A DNA stretch of 64,000 bases from an uncultured Bacteroidia bacterium (GTDB lineage Bacteria > Bacteroidota > Bacteroidia > Bacteroidales > UBA932): positions 1-64,000 of the forward strand of contig CACXCS010000049.1 in assembly GCA_902766255.1 (NCBI GenBank), given 5' to 3'. Below are positions 43,990 through 52,308 of this stretch, piece by piece (position 1 is the stretch's first letter; each line of letters opens with the position of its first letter). A program made the translations under genes and the position numbers. The notes under the pieces were generated by a model. It worked only from the letters and a program-made list of their open reading frames with translations, ran no database searches and had not been told where the DNA came from.

Positions 43990-44494
43990 AGAACCGGCGG
44001 TATCCCGCTGGTACGTGGGTTGCGTACGCAGCTGCCAGGAAAAGAAGGTGGCCCAGTCCCTTGAGCGTCTTGGGGTTGAGTACTATCTCCCTATCCGCAG
44101 GGAACTGCATCGCTGGAGCGACAGGCGCAAATTGGTGGAGTGCCTTCTGGTGCCTCGCTTTATCTTTATAAGATGCGCCGACAGGCAAAGGCCTGCGATA
44201 CTGTCGGCGGAGCCAAGAATCTGGCGTTTTCTGGCATCGGACGGCAAACCTGAGGTGGTAAGGGACACCGAGATGGACTCTTTCCGCAAAATGGTAGAGA
44301 ACGGGGGAGAGTCGGTGAAAGTCAGTGGAGAAACTCCTGCTCCCGGTGACAGGGTGCGCGTTATGAGCGGTCCGTTGGCGGGGATGGAGTGCGAACTGGT
44401 CAGCGTGGCGGGCGGCAGATGCCTGGCTGTTCGCCTTGGAGCCCTTGGTACGGCAACTATGGATTTGGATATACTTACAGTACAGAAGATATGA
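43976..44494 (+). CDS. UpxY/LoaP-like NusG paralogue
   Basis: A 172-residue NusG-family specialised elongation factor, like the UpxY proteins that let RNA polymerase read through capsule operons in Bacteroides. The NGN domain starts SRWYVGCVRSCQEKKVAQSLERLGVEYYLP (quoted in part) and has LLVPRFIFIRC. The KOW domain contains PGDRVRVMSGPLAGMECELV near the C-terminus. UpxY genes normally come first in their loci. Here the gene is fourth, after the CapD-like gene and overlapping it by 14 bp, and it ends in an ATGA overlap with rfbD. It may act on another locus or on the downstream half of this one. Confidence 0.9.
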   Translation: MMPNKEPAVSRWYVGCVRSCQEKKVAQSLERLGVEYYLPIRRELHRWSDRRKLVECLLVPRFIFIRCADRQRPAILSAEPRIWRFLASDGKPEVVRDTEMDSFRKMVENGGESVKVSGETPAPGDRVRVMSGPLAGMECELVSVAGGRCLAVRLGALGTATMDLDILTVQKI

Positions 44495-45357
44495 ACATTC
44501 TGGTAACAGGTGCCAACGGTCAGTTGGGAAGTGAAATACGCATAGTAGCGGCATCCTCCCGGGATAACTATATCTACACCGATGTGGCCGAACTTGACAT
44601 TACCTCCGTTGAGGCAGTGGAAGCCATGGTAGAGGCTGAGGACGTCGACATTATAGTCAATTGTGCTGCGTTTACCAATGTTGAAGCTGCCGAGGATAAT
44701 TATCCTCTGGCCGAGCGCCTGAATTCCGAGGCCGTAGGCATACTTGCCCGCGCTATGGCCCGAAGAGGGGGCACAATCGTGCATATCAGCACCGATTACG
44801 TTTTTGGTAAGGAGGCATACAATACACCCTGCCGGGAGGACATGAAAGGCACTCCTACCGGTATTTATGGCCTTACAAAATTGCATGGCGAGCAGGCTGT
44901 CATGGACTCGGGATGCAATTACGTTATAATACGCACCGCGTGGATGTACAGCGAGTTCGGGAAGAATTTTGTCAAGACAATACTCGGTCTCATTTCATCC
45001 AAGCCCTCAATCAGCGTGGTCATCGATCAGGTCGGTACTCCGACCTATGCACTCGACCTTGCCCGGGCTATCTTCAAAATACTGGAAGAAAGGCTTTTCG
45101 AGGGCTGTTCCGGCATTTATAATTACTCCAATGAAGGGGTGTGCAGCTGGTTCGATTTTGCCAGGACCATTGCCTCCATGTCGGGAAATTCTTCGTGCGA
45201 AATTAAACCGTGCCGGTCTTCGGAATTCCCTTCAAAGGTGATACGGCCGGCATATTCGGTACTGGACAAGTCAAAAATCAAAGAGTGCTTCGGCGTGAAT
45301 GTGCCTTATTGGACGGACAGTCTGGCCGAATGCCTCTCAAAAATGAATAATAAATGA
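44491..45357 (+). CDS. rfbD: dTDP-4-dehydrorhamnose reductase
   Basis: A 288-residue NADPH-dependent reductase for the last step of dTDP-L-rhamnose synthesis. [16 protein letters not shown] is the cofactor-binding start. Further motifs are [25 protein letters not shown] and the [12 protein letters not shown]yr/Lys pair. The start is ATG 44491 overlapping the UpxY-like stop; the open frame extends further up inside that gene. The order rfbD-rfbA-rfbB is unusual in lacking rfbC. Confidence 0.94.
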   Translation: MNILVTGANGQLGSEIRIVAASSRDNYIYTDVAELDITSVEAVEAMVEAEDVDIIVNCAAFTNVEAAEDNYPLAERLNSEAVGILARAMARRGGTIVHISTDYVFGKEAYNTPCREDMKGTPTGIYGLTKLHGEQAVMDSGCNYVIIRTAWMYSEFGKNFVKTILGLISSKPSISVVIDQVGTPTYALDLARAIFKILEERLFEGCSGIYNYSNEGVCSWFDFARTIASMSGNSSCEIKPCRSSEFPSKVIRPAYSVLDKSKIKECFGVNVPYWTDSLAECLSKMNNK

Positions 45358-46232
45358 AAGGAATTGTACTGGCTGGCGGCTCAGGAACCCGCCTTTACCC
45401 CATTACCAAAGGAGTAAGCAAACAGCTGCTGCCGATTTACGACAAACCGATGGTTTACTATCCCGTCAGCGTGCTGATGCTTGCCGGAATAAGGGATATA
45501 TTGATAATTTCCACGCCTCAGGACTTGCCAGGTTTCAGGCGTCTTCTGGGCGACGGCTCCGATTACGGAGTGCACTTCGAGTATGCCGAGCAGCCTTCGC
45601 CGGACGGTCTTGCCCAGGCTTTTATCATAGGCGAGAAGTTTATTGGCGACGACTGTGCCTGCCTTGTATTGGGGGACAATATTTTCTACGGTGACGCCTT
45701 TACTCCCAAGCTCCGTGAGGCTGTACGTGCCGCTGAAGAAGAGAATACGGCAACTGTTTTTGGCTATTGGGTAAAGGATCCGGAGCGTTATGGAGTAGCT
45801 GAATTCGATGCTGATGGCCGCTGTCTGAGCATAGAGGAAAAGCCTCTCAAACCCAAGTCAAACTACGCAGTAGTAGGTCTTTACTTCTATCCCAACAAGG
45901 TGGTCGATGTGGCCAAGCATATCAAGCCGTCGGCTCGTGGAGAGCTTGAGATAACTACAGTAAACCAGGAGTTCCTCGCAGCAGGGGAACTTAAAGTGCA
46001 GACCCTCGGCCGCGGTTTTGCGTGGCTTGATACCGGTACTTTCGACTCTTTAAGCGATGCGAGCACCTTTGTAGAAGTCATAGAAAAACGCCAGGGCCTC
46101 AAGCTTGCATGCCTTGAGGATATTGCTTACAGCAAGGGCTGGATTACAGCCGAGCGCCTTCGTGAGATAGCCGCTCCCATGGCAAAGAATCAGTACGGTC
46201 AATATTTGCTGAAACTCGTCGAAGAAAAATGA
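45354..46232 (+). CDS. rfbA: Glucose-1-phosphate thymidylyltransferase
   Basis: A 292-residue nucleotidyltransferase making dTDP-glucose from dTTP and glucose 1-phosphate. [36 protein letters not shown] (quoted in part) is the nucleotide-binding signature, followed by [31 protein letters not shown] and [14 protein letters not shown] overlaps with rfbD and rfbB show tight coupling. Confidence 0.97.
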   Translation: MKGIVLAGGSGTRLYPITKGVSKQLLPIYDKPMVYYPVSVLMLAGIRDILIISTPQDLPGFRRLLGDGSDYGVHFEYAEQPSPDGLAQAFIIGEKFIGDDCACLVLGDNIFYGDAFTPKLREAVRAAEEENTATVFGYWVKDPERYGVAEFDADGRCLSIEEKPLKPKSNYAVVGLYFYPNKVVDVAKHIKPSARGELEITTVNQEFLAAGELKVQTLGRGFAWLDTGTFDSLSDASTFVEVIEKRQGLKLACLEDIAYSKGWITAERLREIAAPMAKNQYGQYLLKLVEEK

Positions 46233-47365
46233 AACGAAGCATTATTATCACCGGCGGCGCCGGATTCATAGGAAGCCACGTTGTGCGTCTGTTCGTTGAG
46301 AAGTATCCCGAATACCGCATTATCTGCCTTGACAAGCTCACTTATGCAGGCAACCTCGCCAACCTCAGTGATCTTGAGGGTAAGCCGAACTACCGTTTTG
46401 TCAAGATGGATATCTGCGATTTCGATGCAGTCTGCGCCCTTCTGGCAGAGGAAAAAGTGGATGGAATCATCCACCTTGCCGCCGAGAGCCACGTTGACCG
46501 GAGCATAAAGGATCCTTTTACTTTTGCCAAAACCAATGTGCTGGGAACCTTGAGCCTACTTCAGGCAGCAAGGCTGTACTGGGAAAGTCTGCCCGAAAAA
46601 TACGAAGGCAAGCGTTTCTATCATATATCTACCGATGAAGTATATGGCGCCCTTGAAATGACCAGGCCAGAAGGCATAGAACCTCCTTTCTCTACGAAGG
46701 CAAGTTCCGGCAGCCATCATCTTGCTTACGGCGAAGACTTTTTCACCGAAGATATGAAGTACCAGCCGCACAGTCCTTACAGCGCCGCCAAGGCCAGCAG
46801 CGACCATTTTGTCCGGGCTTTCCACGACACTTACGGGATGCCTACAGTTGTTACCAACTGCTCCAACAATTACGGCCCATATCAGTTCCCCGAGAAACTC
46901 ATCCCATTGTTTATCAACAATATCCGTCACCGTAAGCCACTTCCCGTTTACGGAAAGGGCGAGAATGTCCGCGACTGGCTTTATGTTGAGGATCACGCCC
47001 GCGCAATAGACGTTATCTTCCATAATGGCAAGGTAGCGGAAACCTACAATATCGGCGGATTCAATGAGTGGAAGAACATCGATGTCATAAAGCTGCTCAT
47101 CAACACTGTTGACAGATTGCTGGGCCGTCCCGAGGGTGCCGATATGGACCTTGTTACCTATGTAACCGACCGTGCCGGCCATGACCTTCGCTATGCGATC
47201 GACAGCCGCAAGCTTCAGAAGGAACTTGGCTGGGAGCCGAGCCTTCAGTTCGAGGAGGGCATAGAAAAAACCGTCCGCTGGTATCTTGATAACCAGGACT
47301 GGATGGACAATGTAACCTCCGGTGACTACCAAAGGTACTACGAGCAGATGTACGGCGGCCGCTAG
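46229..47365 (+). CDS. rfbB: dTDP-glucose 4,6-dehydratase
   Basis: A 378-residue extended SDR enzyme converting dTDP-glucose to dTDP-4-keto-6-deoxyglucose. [21 protein letters not shown] binds [27 protein letters not shown] and [23 protein letters not shown] (with the YxxxK pair) are diagnostic, as is [14 protein letters not shown]. It is slightly longer than E. coli RfbB because of an insert after DEVYGAL. It is the last gene of the operon and overlaps the convergent ROK gene by 4 bp. Confidence 0.96.
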   Translation: MKRSIIITGGAGFIGSHVVRLFVEKYPEYRIICLDKLTYAGNLANLSDLEGKPNYRFVKMDICDFDAVCALLAEEKVDGIIHLAAESHVDRSIKDPFTFAKTNVLGTLSLLQAARLYWESLPEKYEGKRFYHISTDEVYGALEMTRPEGIEPPFSTKASSGSHHLAYGEDFFTEDMKYQPHSPYSAAKASSDHFVRAFHDTYGMPTVVTNCSNNYGPYQFPEKLIPLFINNIRHRKPLPVYGKGENVRDWLYVEDHARAIDVIFHNGKVAETYNIGGFNEWKNIDVIKLLINTVDRLLGRPEGADMDLVTYVTDRAGHDLRYAIDSRKLQKELGWEPSLQFEEGIEKTVRWYLDNQDWMDNVTSGDYQRYYEQMYGGR

Positions 47366-48561
47366 ATTCCCAGCAGTTTCTTTCTGGCAAGCAGACAGTT
47401 GCCAAGAACGATCGCCTTTCGGCCCAGTGTCGAGAGGCGTATTTTTGTGTCGGCGGCGACGCGGTCCATGGACAGCTTGTTGACGGCGGTGCGGATGGGA
47501 AGTATAAGGTGCTCCTTGCCCACGATAAGCCGCCCGCCAATGATCACGAGGCCGGGGTTGAACACGTTGATAACGCCGGAGATGCCCCGGCCGAGGGTGT
47601 CGCCGATCTCGCCTATGCACTCGATTGCCAGGACGTCGCCGTCATTGACGGCCTTGAGGATCTCGGACAGCTCGAGAGAGCCTTTTTCCTTGTAAATCTT
47701 GTAAAGGGAAGAGCGCCGGCCGGCCTTGAGTTTATCAATTATGATCCTGTGCAGGGCGGATCCGGAGGCTCCGGTTTCCAGGCATCCGATCTTTCCGCAG
47801 CGGCACATTATGTTATTGTCCAGCAGAGGGAAATGGCCGATCTCGCCGGAGAATCCGGACTTCCCGTAGTACAGGTGGCCGTCGAGTATCATGCCCATGC
47901 CCAGTCCCCAGCTGAGGTTGACGGCTATCATGTCTTTGTCGGCGTGCTTGCCGAGGTTCATGTACTCACCGTAAGTGAGTGCACGGGAATCGTTTTCTAT
48001 GCTGACTGGCACGTTCAACTCTCTTTGGAAGAGGTCTTTTAGGGGGAGGTCGTCACTTACGAAGTAGGTGAGGGAATATCCCTGCTCGGGGTTTACACGT
48101 CCCGAAAGACTGACTCCTGCGGCAAGTACCTTTATCCAGGGGATGCCGTTGGCTATCACATTGTCCTTCACCATGCGGCACATATCGCGGAACGAAGCGG
48201 AGTTGGACTCCAGCACGAATTCGATGTCCTCGATGTATTTGAGCATGTTGCCCTTAAAGTCGGTGATGGCGATATGGAAGTGATGCCTGGCCACGTCGAT
48301 CCCGACGAAATAGCCGGCGCTGGGATTGAGGCCGAAGATGCTGGGCCTCCTGCCCCCTGAAGTGCCGATTTTGCCTTCATCAAGAAGGAAACCGTCCTCG
48401 ATCAGCTCGGCAATCAGTTTGGTGACCGTAGGAACGCTGATTCCCAAGGTCTTGCTGAAGAAGGAAATACTTGACTCTTCGTGAGTTATGCATAGCCGGA
48501 GAATTTCCCGTTTGGCATCGGAATTCTTTCCGGAATTGTCGTTGAGGAAAGTATTGGTCAT
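47362..48561 (-). CDS. ROK-family transcriptional regulator
   Basis: A 399-residue NagC/XylR-type protein: an N-terminal winged helix (about residues 20-75; SFFSKTLGISVPTVTKLIAELIEDGFLLDEG, quoted in part) followed by a sugar-kinase-like ROK domain. The zinc-binding ROK signature CRCGKIGCLETGASGSAL and the glucose-site EIGHFPL motif (E-x-GH) are present. Such proteins repress sugar-use genes and respond to a sugar or sugar phosphate. Its targets are not visible here. It is divergent from the HAMP/trkH operon. Confidence 0.9.
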   Translation of the reverse strand: MTNTFLNDNSGKNSDAKREILRLCITHEESSISFFSKTLGISVPTVTKLIAELIEDGFLLDEGKIGTSGGRRPSIFGLNPSAGYFVGIDVARHHFHIAITDFKGNMLKYIEDIEFVLESNSASFRDMCRMVKDNVIANGIPWIKVLAAGVSLSGRVNPEQGYSLTYFVSDDLPLKDLFQRELNVPVSIENDSRALTYGEYMNLGKHADKDMIAVNLSWGLGMGMILDGHLYYGKSGFSGEIGHFPLLDNNIMCRCGKIGCLETGASGSALHRIIIDKLKAGRRSSLYKIYKEKGSLELSEILKAVNDGDVLAIECIGEIGDTLGRGISGVINVFNPGLVIIGGRLIVGKEHLILPIRTAVNKLSMDRVAADTKIRLSTLGRKAIVLGNCLLARKKLLGI

Positions 48562-48580
48562 TGCGTGGCGTGTTCTTATG

Positions 48581-48588
48581 CAAAAGTA
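48581..48588 (-). promoter_or_regulatory. -7 box for the ROK regulator
   Basis: TACTTTTG on the minus strand, perfect TAnnTTTG, 19 nt before the ATG at 48561; the -33 is not clear. Confidence 0.55.
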
Positions 48589-48600
48589 TCAATTATTTCC

Positions 48601-48608
48601 TATATTTG
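48601..48608 (+). promoter_or_regulatory. -7 box for the HAMP-trkH operon
   Basis: TATATTTG, 25 nt before the ATG at 48634, back to back with the ROK promoter. A frame open from 48565 would start upstream of this box, which supports ATG 48634. Confidence 0.6.
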
Positions 48609-48633
48609 TACAGATTTTGTAAAAAAATTTAAA

Positions 48634-49452
48634 ATGAAGCTGTCCATTAAGGCAAAATTAACAATAAGTCTTTGTGCCATAGCGGTTATACTCTTGATAT
48701 CCGAATTCATTTCGGTGCTGGAATACGCTAAAATGAGCAACTACGTGTCCAGCCTGATAGCCGACGATATCAGCAGCCTCAACACCGCCCACAAACTTGC
48801 CGACATAAGCAACAAGTACAATCTGGACATTCTGGCAGTAATCGGTGATGATTCCTCGGCCGAGGTACCCGAGTTTGACCAGGAGTACTTCCTCTCGCAC
48901 TGCGACAGCCTGCGTACTTCGCTGGAGTCCAATGTCATTCAGCCCCTTACCGATTCCGTCGTATATGCATGCTCTGCTTATGTCCTGACTTCACTGGAGC
49001 TTCAGAATGTGCTGGATTCGTATTTCATCGACTCCCGCAGCTGGTATTTCAACCGCCTTCAACCCAGTTTTGCCCAATTATCATCAGATATCGACGCTTT
49101 GGAAGCCGCCATATACCACGACCTGGAAAAGAATTCCCGTACTTTTGAAAGCGGCTTTTACAGGAGTATTATCCCGGGAATCGTTGCGGTAGCAGTAGGA
49201 TTGATGCTCGTGCTCATGCTGCTCTTGTTCATTTTGTCGTATTATGTTAAACCGCTGGGCAAGATGCTGGATGGACTCGAAGGGTACAAATCCTATAACA
49301 AAAAATACACATACACCTTTGAGGGTGATGATGAACTGATAGAGCTCAATGATGGTATTTCCGAAGTGGTTTCCGAAAATATCCAGCTTCGTAAACGACT
49401 TAAGGAACTGAAATCCAGGATGCAGGATGAATTGGAAGGGAATCAGCCGTAA
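48634..49452 (+). CDS. HAMP-domain membrane sensor without output domain
   Basis: A 272-residue inner-membrane protein: a membrane helix (about residues 9-27), a roughly 145-residue helical extracytoplasmic domain like a four-helix-bundle sensor, and a second membrane helix (about 190-211, IVAVAVGLMLVLMLLLFILSYY). A HAMP domain (VKPLGKMLDGLEGY ... DDELIELNDGISEVV) and a short coiled coil (ENIQLRKRLKELKSRMQDEL) end the protein. There is no kinase, cyclase or methyl-accepting part. The next gene, trkH, starts 26 bp inside this one, so the two are co-translated. It could pass a signal directly to TrkH or to an unlinked kinase. Confidence 0.78.
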   Translation: MKLSIKAKLTISLCAIAVILLISEFISVLEYAKMSNYVSSLIADDISSLNTAHKLADISNKYNLDILAVIGDDSSAEVPEFDQEYFLSHCDSLRTSLESNVIQPLTDSVVYACSAYVLTSLELQNVLDSYFIDSRSWYFNRLQPSFAQLSSDIDALEAAIYHDLEKNSRTFESGFYRSIIPGIVAVAVGLMLVLMLLLFILSYYVKPLGKMLDGLEGYKSYNKKYTYTFEGDDELIELNDGISEVVSENIQLRKRLKELKSRMQDELEGNQP

Positions 49453-50881
49453 TGTCGGGCTTGCTCTTCTGGTAAGCTCGTTGTTCATGTTCCTTTCGGT
49501 GCTGGTGTCGGTGCTGAACGGAAGGGACAGTGCTTTTTCGGCTCTGTTGATCAGCTTTATCATCACATTCATAGTCGGCTTTTTCCCCTTCATCTTTGTT
49601 CATACTACTCAGGCGATTACCCTAAAGGAGGGCTATGTTACAATTACGCTGGCCTGGTTGCTGTCTTTTGTTTTCGGTATGTTGCCGTATGCCTTGTGGG
49701 GTGGTCCGTTCTCCGTAGTAAACGCCTGGTTTGAAAGCGTTTCCGGCTTTACTACCACCGGGTCGAGCATACTTGACAATGTGGAGGCCCTTCCACGCAG
49801 CCTGCTGTTCTGGCGTTCCGGCACACACTTTATCGGAGGCTTGGGTGTGGTGGTGTTCCTGCTGCTCATCATACCAGATTCCAGCCCCGTCAAGCTGCGC
49901 CTGGTCAATATGGAGCTGGGCAGCCTGTCCCGTGGCGCCTATTCTGCCAGGGCCAACCGCATCGTCTATATTTTCGCCTATGTTTATCTGGGCATTTTCG
50001 GGCTGGCTCTTTTGCTGTATCTGCTGGCGGGCATGCCGTTCTTCGATGCGATCTGCCACGCCATGTCCGTTACTGCAACTGGCGGTTTCAGCACCCGCAA
50101 CGCTTCCATAGGTGCTTTTGGCTCCAAGTGGATCGAGGGCGTCACTATGCTGTGCATGTATCTGTCGTCTCTGCATTACGGAATGCTTTACCTGACGATA
50201 ATTACCCGCTCCCTCAAGCCTCTCAACAATTCGGTGGTGAAATATTATACGGCCTCCCTTGTTTTGTTTGCGATCTTCCTTGGAATCGGGCTCAAGGCTT
50301 ATGGCTATTGCAATACCTGGGCTGACTCTTTGTGGAACGGCCTCTTCGAGATCATGTGCATTTCCACCACCACCGGATTCGCCATAATAGACAACAGTAC
50401 ATGGCCGGGCTTGCTCTGTGCCTTGATATTGCTTCCCGCTGCCGTATGCGCCTGCGCCGGCTCCACTTCCGGAGGTTTGAAGATAGACCGTATACTTCTG
50501 ACGTTTAAGACAATAGGGCGGCATATCGGGCGTATCCTTCATCCGTCTTCCGTAAATGAGGTCAGATTCGGCGGCAGGGTGCTTAAAGATGAGGATGTAT
50601 CGCCGCACCTGCTGTACATAGTGATGTATGTCATTTTGCTTTCGCTGTCCATCTTGCTGACACTCTGGTGCGGAATAGGCTGGCAGAATGCCCTGGGAGC
50701 CTCTATTACGAGTCTGAGCAACGTGGGGCCCGCGCTTGGGGATATGGGCTCGCTCGGCACTTTCTCCGCTGCTCCTGCTGCCGCCAAGGCCGTGTTTACC
50801 ATGGATATGTTCCTTGGGCGTGTCGAAATATATCCCGTACTTGCAGTTGTGGCAATGATTTTCGATAAGCGCAACCGCTGA
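49427..50881 (+). CDS. trkH: Potassium uptake protein TrkH
   Basis: A 484-residue K+ channel-like transporter with four pore repeats. The selectivity-loop motifs are SGFTTTGSS, TATGGFSTRN, CISTTTGFA and SLSNVGPALG, each after a membrane segment. The conserved Gly of each filter is present. TrkH normally works with the NAD-binding ring TrkA; no trkA gene is in the window. The start ATG at 49427 lies inside the HAMP-sensor gene. The stop overlaps the helicase start (TGATG). Confidence 0.94.
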   Translation: MNWKGISRNVGLALLVSSLFMFLSVLVSVLNGRDSAFSALLISFIITFIVGFFPFIFVHTTQAITLKEGYVTITLAWLLSFVFGMLPYALWGGPFSVVNAWFESVSGFTTTGSSILDNVEALPRSLLFWRSGTHFIGGLGVVVFLLLIIPDSSPVKLRLVNMELGSLSRGAYSARANRIVYIFAYVYLGIFGLALLLYLLAGMPFFDAICHAMSVTATGGFSTRNASIGAFGSKWIEGVTMLCMYLSSLHYGMLYLTIITRSLKPLNNSVVKYYTASLVLFAIFLGIGLKAYGYCNTWADSLWNGLFEIMCISTTTGFAIIDNSTWPGLLCALILLPAAVCACAGSTSGGLKIDRILLTFKTIGRHIGRILHPSSVNEVRFGGRVLKDEDVSPHLLYIVMYVILLSLSILLTLWCGIGWQNALGASITSLSNVGPALGDMGSLGTFSAAPAAAKAVFTMDMFLGRVEIYPVLAVVAMIFDKRNR

Positions 50882-52308
50882 TGGACCCGCGTCAGTTGTA
50901 TGAAGGCTTCCTGAAGTGCCTCTCGCACGAGGCTACCCCGTGCCAGGATTCATTGTTCCGTAGCCTGTCGGATTTCCTTTGCACTGACGAGGGCGATATT
51001 TTCGTTGTGAATGGTTACGCCGGCACAGGCAAGACCACTGCGCTGTCGGCCGTTATATCATATCTTCGCAGGATAGGTATCAAATCGGTGCTTCTGGCTC
51101 CTACAGGTCGCGCAGCAAAAGTGCTTTCAATTATGTCCGGCAGGCCTGCCAGCACCGTCCACAAGCATATCTACCGCCAGAAATCGGTTGGCAGTGACGG
51201 CTACGGACAGTTCTCCCTGGCGCCAAACAAGGCTGTCCATACATTGTTCGTGGTGGATGAAGTGTCGCTGATAGGGATGGATAACGCCCAGCAGCAGACC
51301 AGCCTTTTCGGCTCCGGCAATCTCCTGGAGGACCTTGTCCAGTTCGTACGCTCCGGCAATGACTGCCGCCTTATCTTGCTTGGAGATGCTGCCCAGCTGC
51401 CCCCTGTGGGCCTGGAAATGTCGCCGGCACTGTCGCCGGACTACATGGACGGGATAGGAGGAGTACGCTACGCCGTGCTGAAAACGGTAGTCCGCCAAGC
51501 CTCTGAATCTCCCATTTTGCGGAATGCCACACTCCTGAGGCGTATTATTGAGGACGCTTCTCCGGAGGATTGTTTCGACTCACTTGAGTTGGAAGCCTGC
51601 GAGGGCGGCGCCGTTGAGCGTATTTACGGCGGCCGTCTGCTGGAGGCGCTGTCGGATGCCTACGACCGATACGGATATGATGAAACAATCGTGCTCTGCC
51701 GCTCCAACAAGCGGGCTATACGCTATAACCTGGGCATACGTTCCCAGGTGCTTTTTAAGGAAGAGGAAATATCGCGCGGAGATAAGTTTATGATAGTCAA
51801 GAACTGCTATCAGTTTGTCGATGACGTTGAAGAAATTGACTATATTGCCAACGGCGATGTGGCTGTCCTCCAGAAGATATGGAACTATGAAGACCGATAC
51901 GGCCTGAGATTCGCCGACGCCATACTGGAGTTCCCCGACTACGACAATGCCGAGGTCTTTGCCAAGGTATGCCTGGATACCCTTACCAGCGAATCGGCAT
52001 CACTTACACCGGCACAGCAAAACGCCTTGTATGCCGGTGTGAGTGCAGATTATGCCGATCGTGGTAGCAAGAAGCGAATATGGGAAGCTGTGCGTGAAGA
52101 TCAGTATTTCAATGCCCTGCAGCTTAAGTACGCAGATGCAATCACCTGCCACAAGGCCCAGGGTGGACAGTGGAGCTGTGTGTTCGTGGACAATCCTTTC
52201 TGGCAGGAGTATCAGACGGTAGAAGATCTCAAGTGGCTTTACACAGCTATGACAAGGTCGGTTGAAAAAGTCTATCTGGTCAACTTTAAAGATTCGTTCT
52301 TCAAATGA
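50881..52308 (+). CDS. RecD-like ATP-dependent DNA helicase
   Basis: A 475-residue superfamily 1B helicase. Motif I is VVNGYAGTGKTTALSAV, Ia LLAPTGRAAKVL, II FVVDEVSLIGMDN and III LILLGDAAQLPPVG. The C-terminal UvrD-like half has ADAITCHKAQGGQWSCVFVD and WLYTAMTRSVEKVYLVN. Without the N-terminal domain of RecD2 and with no RecB or RecC nearby, it is the stand-alone type common in Bacteroidetes, with a role in DNA repair or replication. ATGA overlap with the next gene. Confidence 0.92.
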   Translation: MDPRQLYEGFLKCLSHEATPCQDSLFRSLSDFLCTDEGDIFVVNGYAGTGKTTALSAVISYLRRIGIKSVLLAPTGRAAKVLSIMSGRPASTVHKHIYRQKSVGSDGYGQFSLAPNKAVHTLFVVDEVSLIGMDNAQQQTSLFGSGNLLEDLVQFVRSGNDCRLILLGDAAQLPPVGLEMSPALSPDYMDGIGGVRYAVLKTVVRQASESPILRNATLLRRIIEDASPEDCFDSLELEACEGGAVERIYGGRLLEALSDAYDRYGYDETIVLCRSNKRAIRYNLGIRSQVLFKEEEISRGDKFMIVKNCYQFVDDVEEIDYIANGDVAVLQKIWNYEDRYGLRFADAILEFPDYDNAEVFAKVCLDTLTSESASLTPAQQNALYAGVSADYADRGSKKRIWEAVREDQYFNALQLKYADAITCHKAQGGQWSCVFVDNPFWQEYQTVEDLKWLYTAMTRSVEKVYLVNFKDSFFK

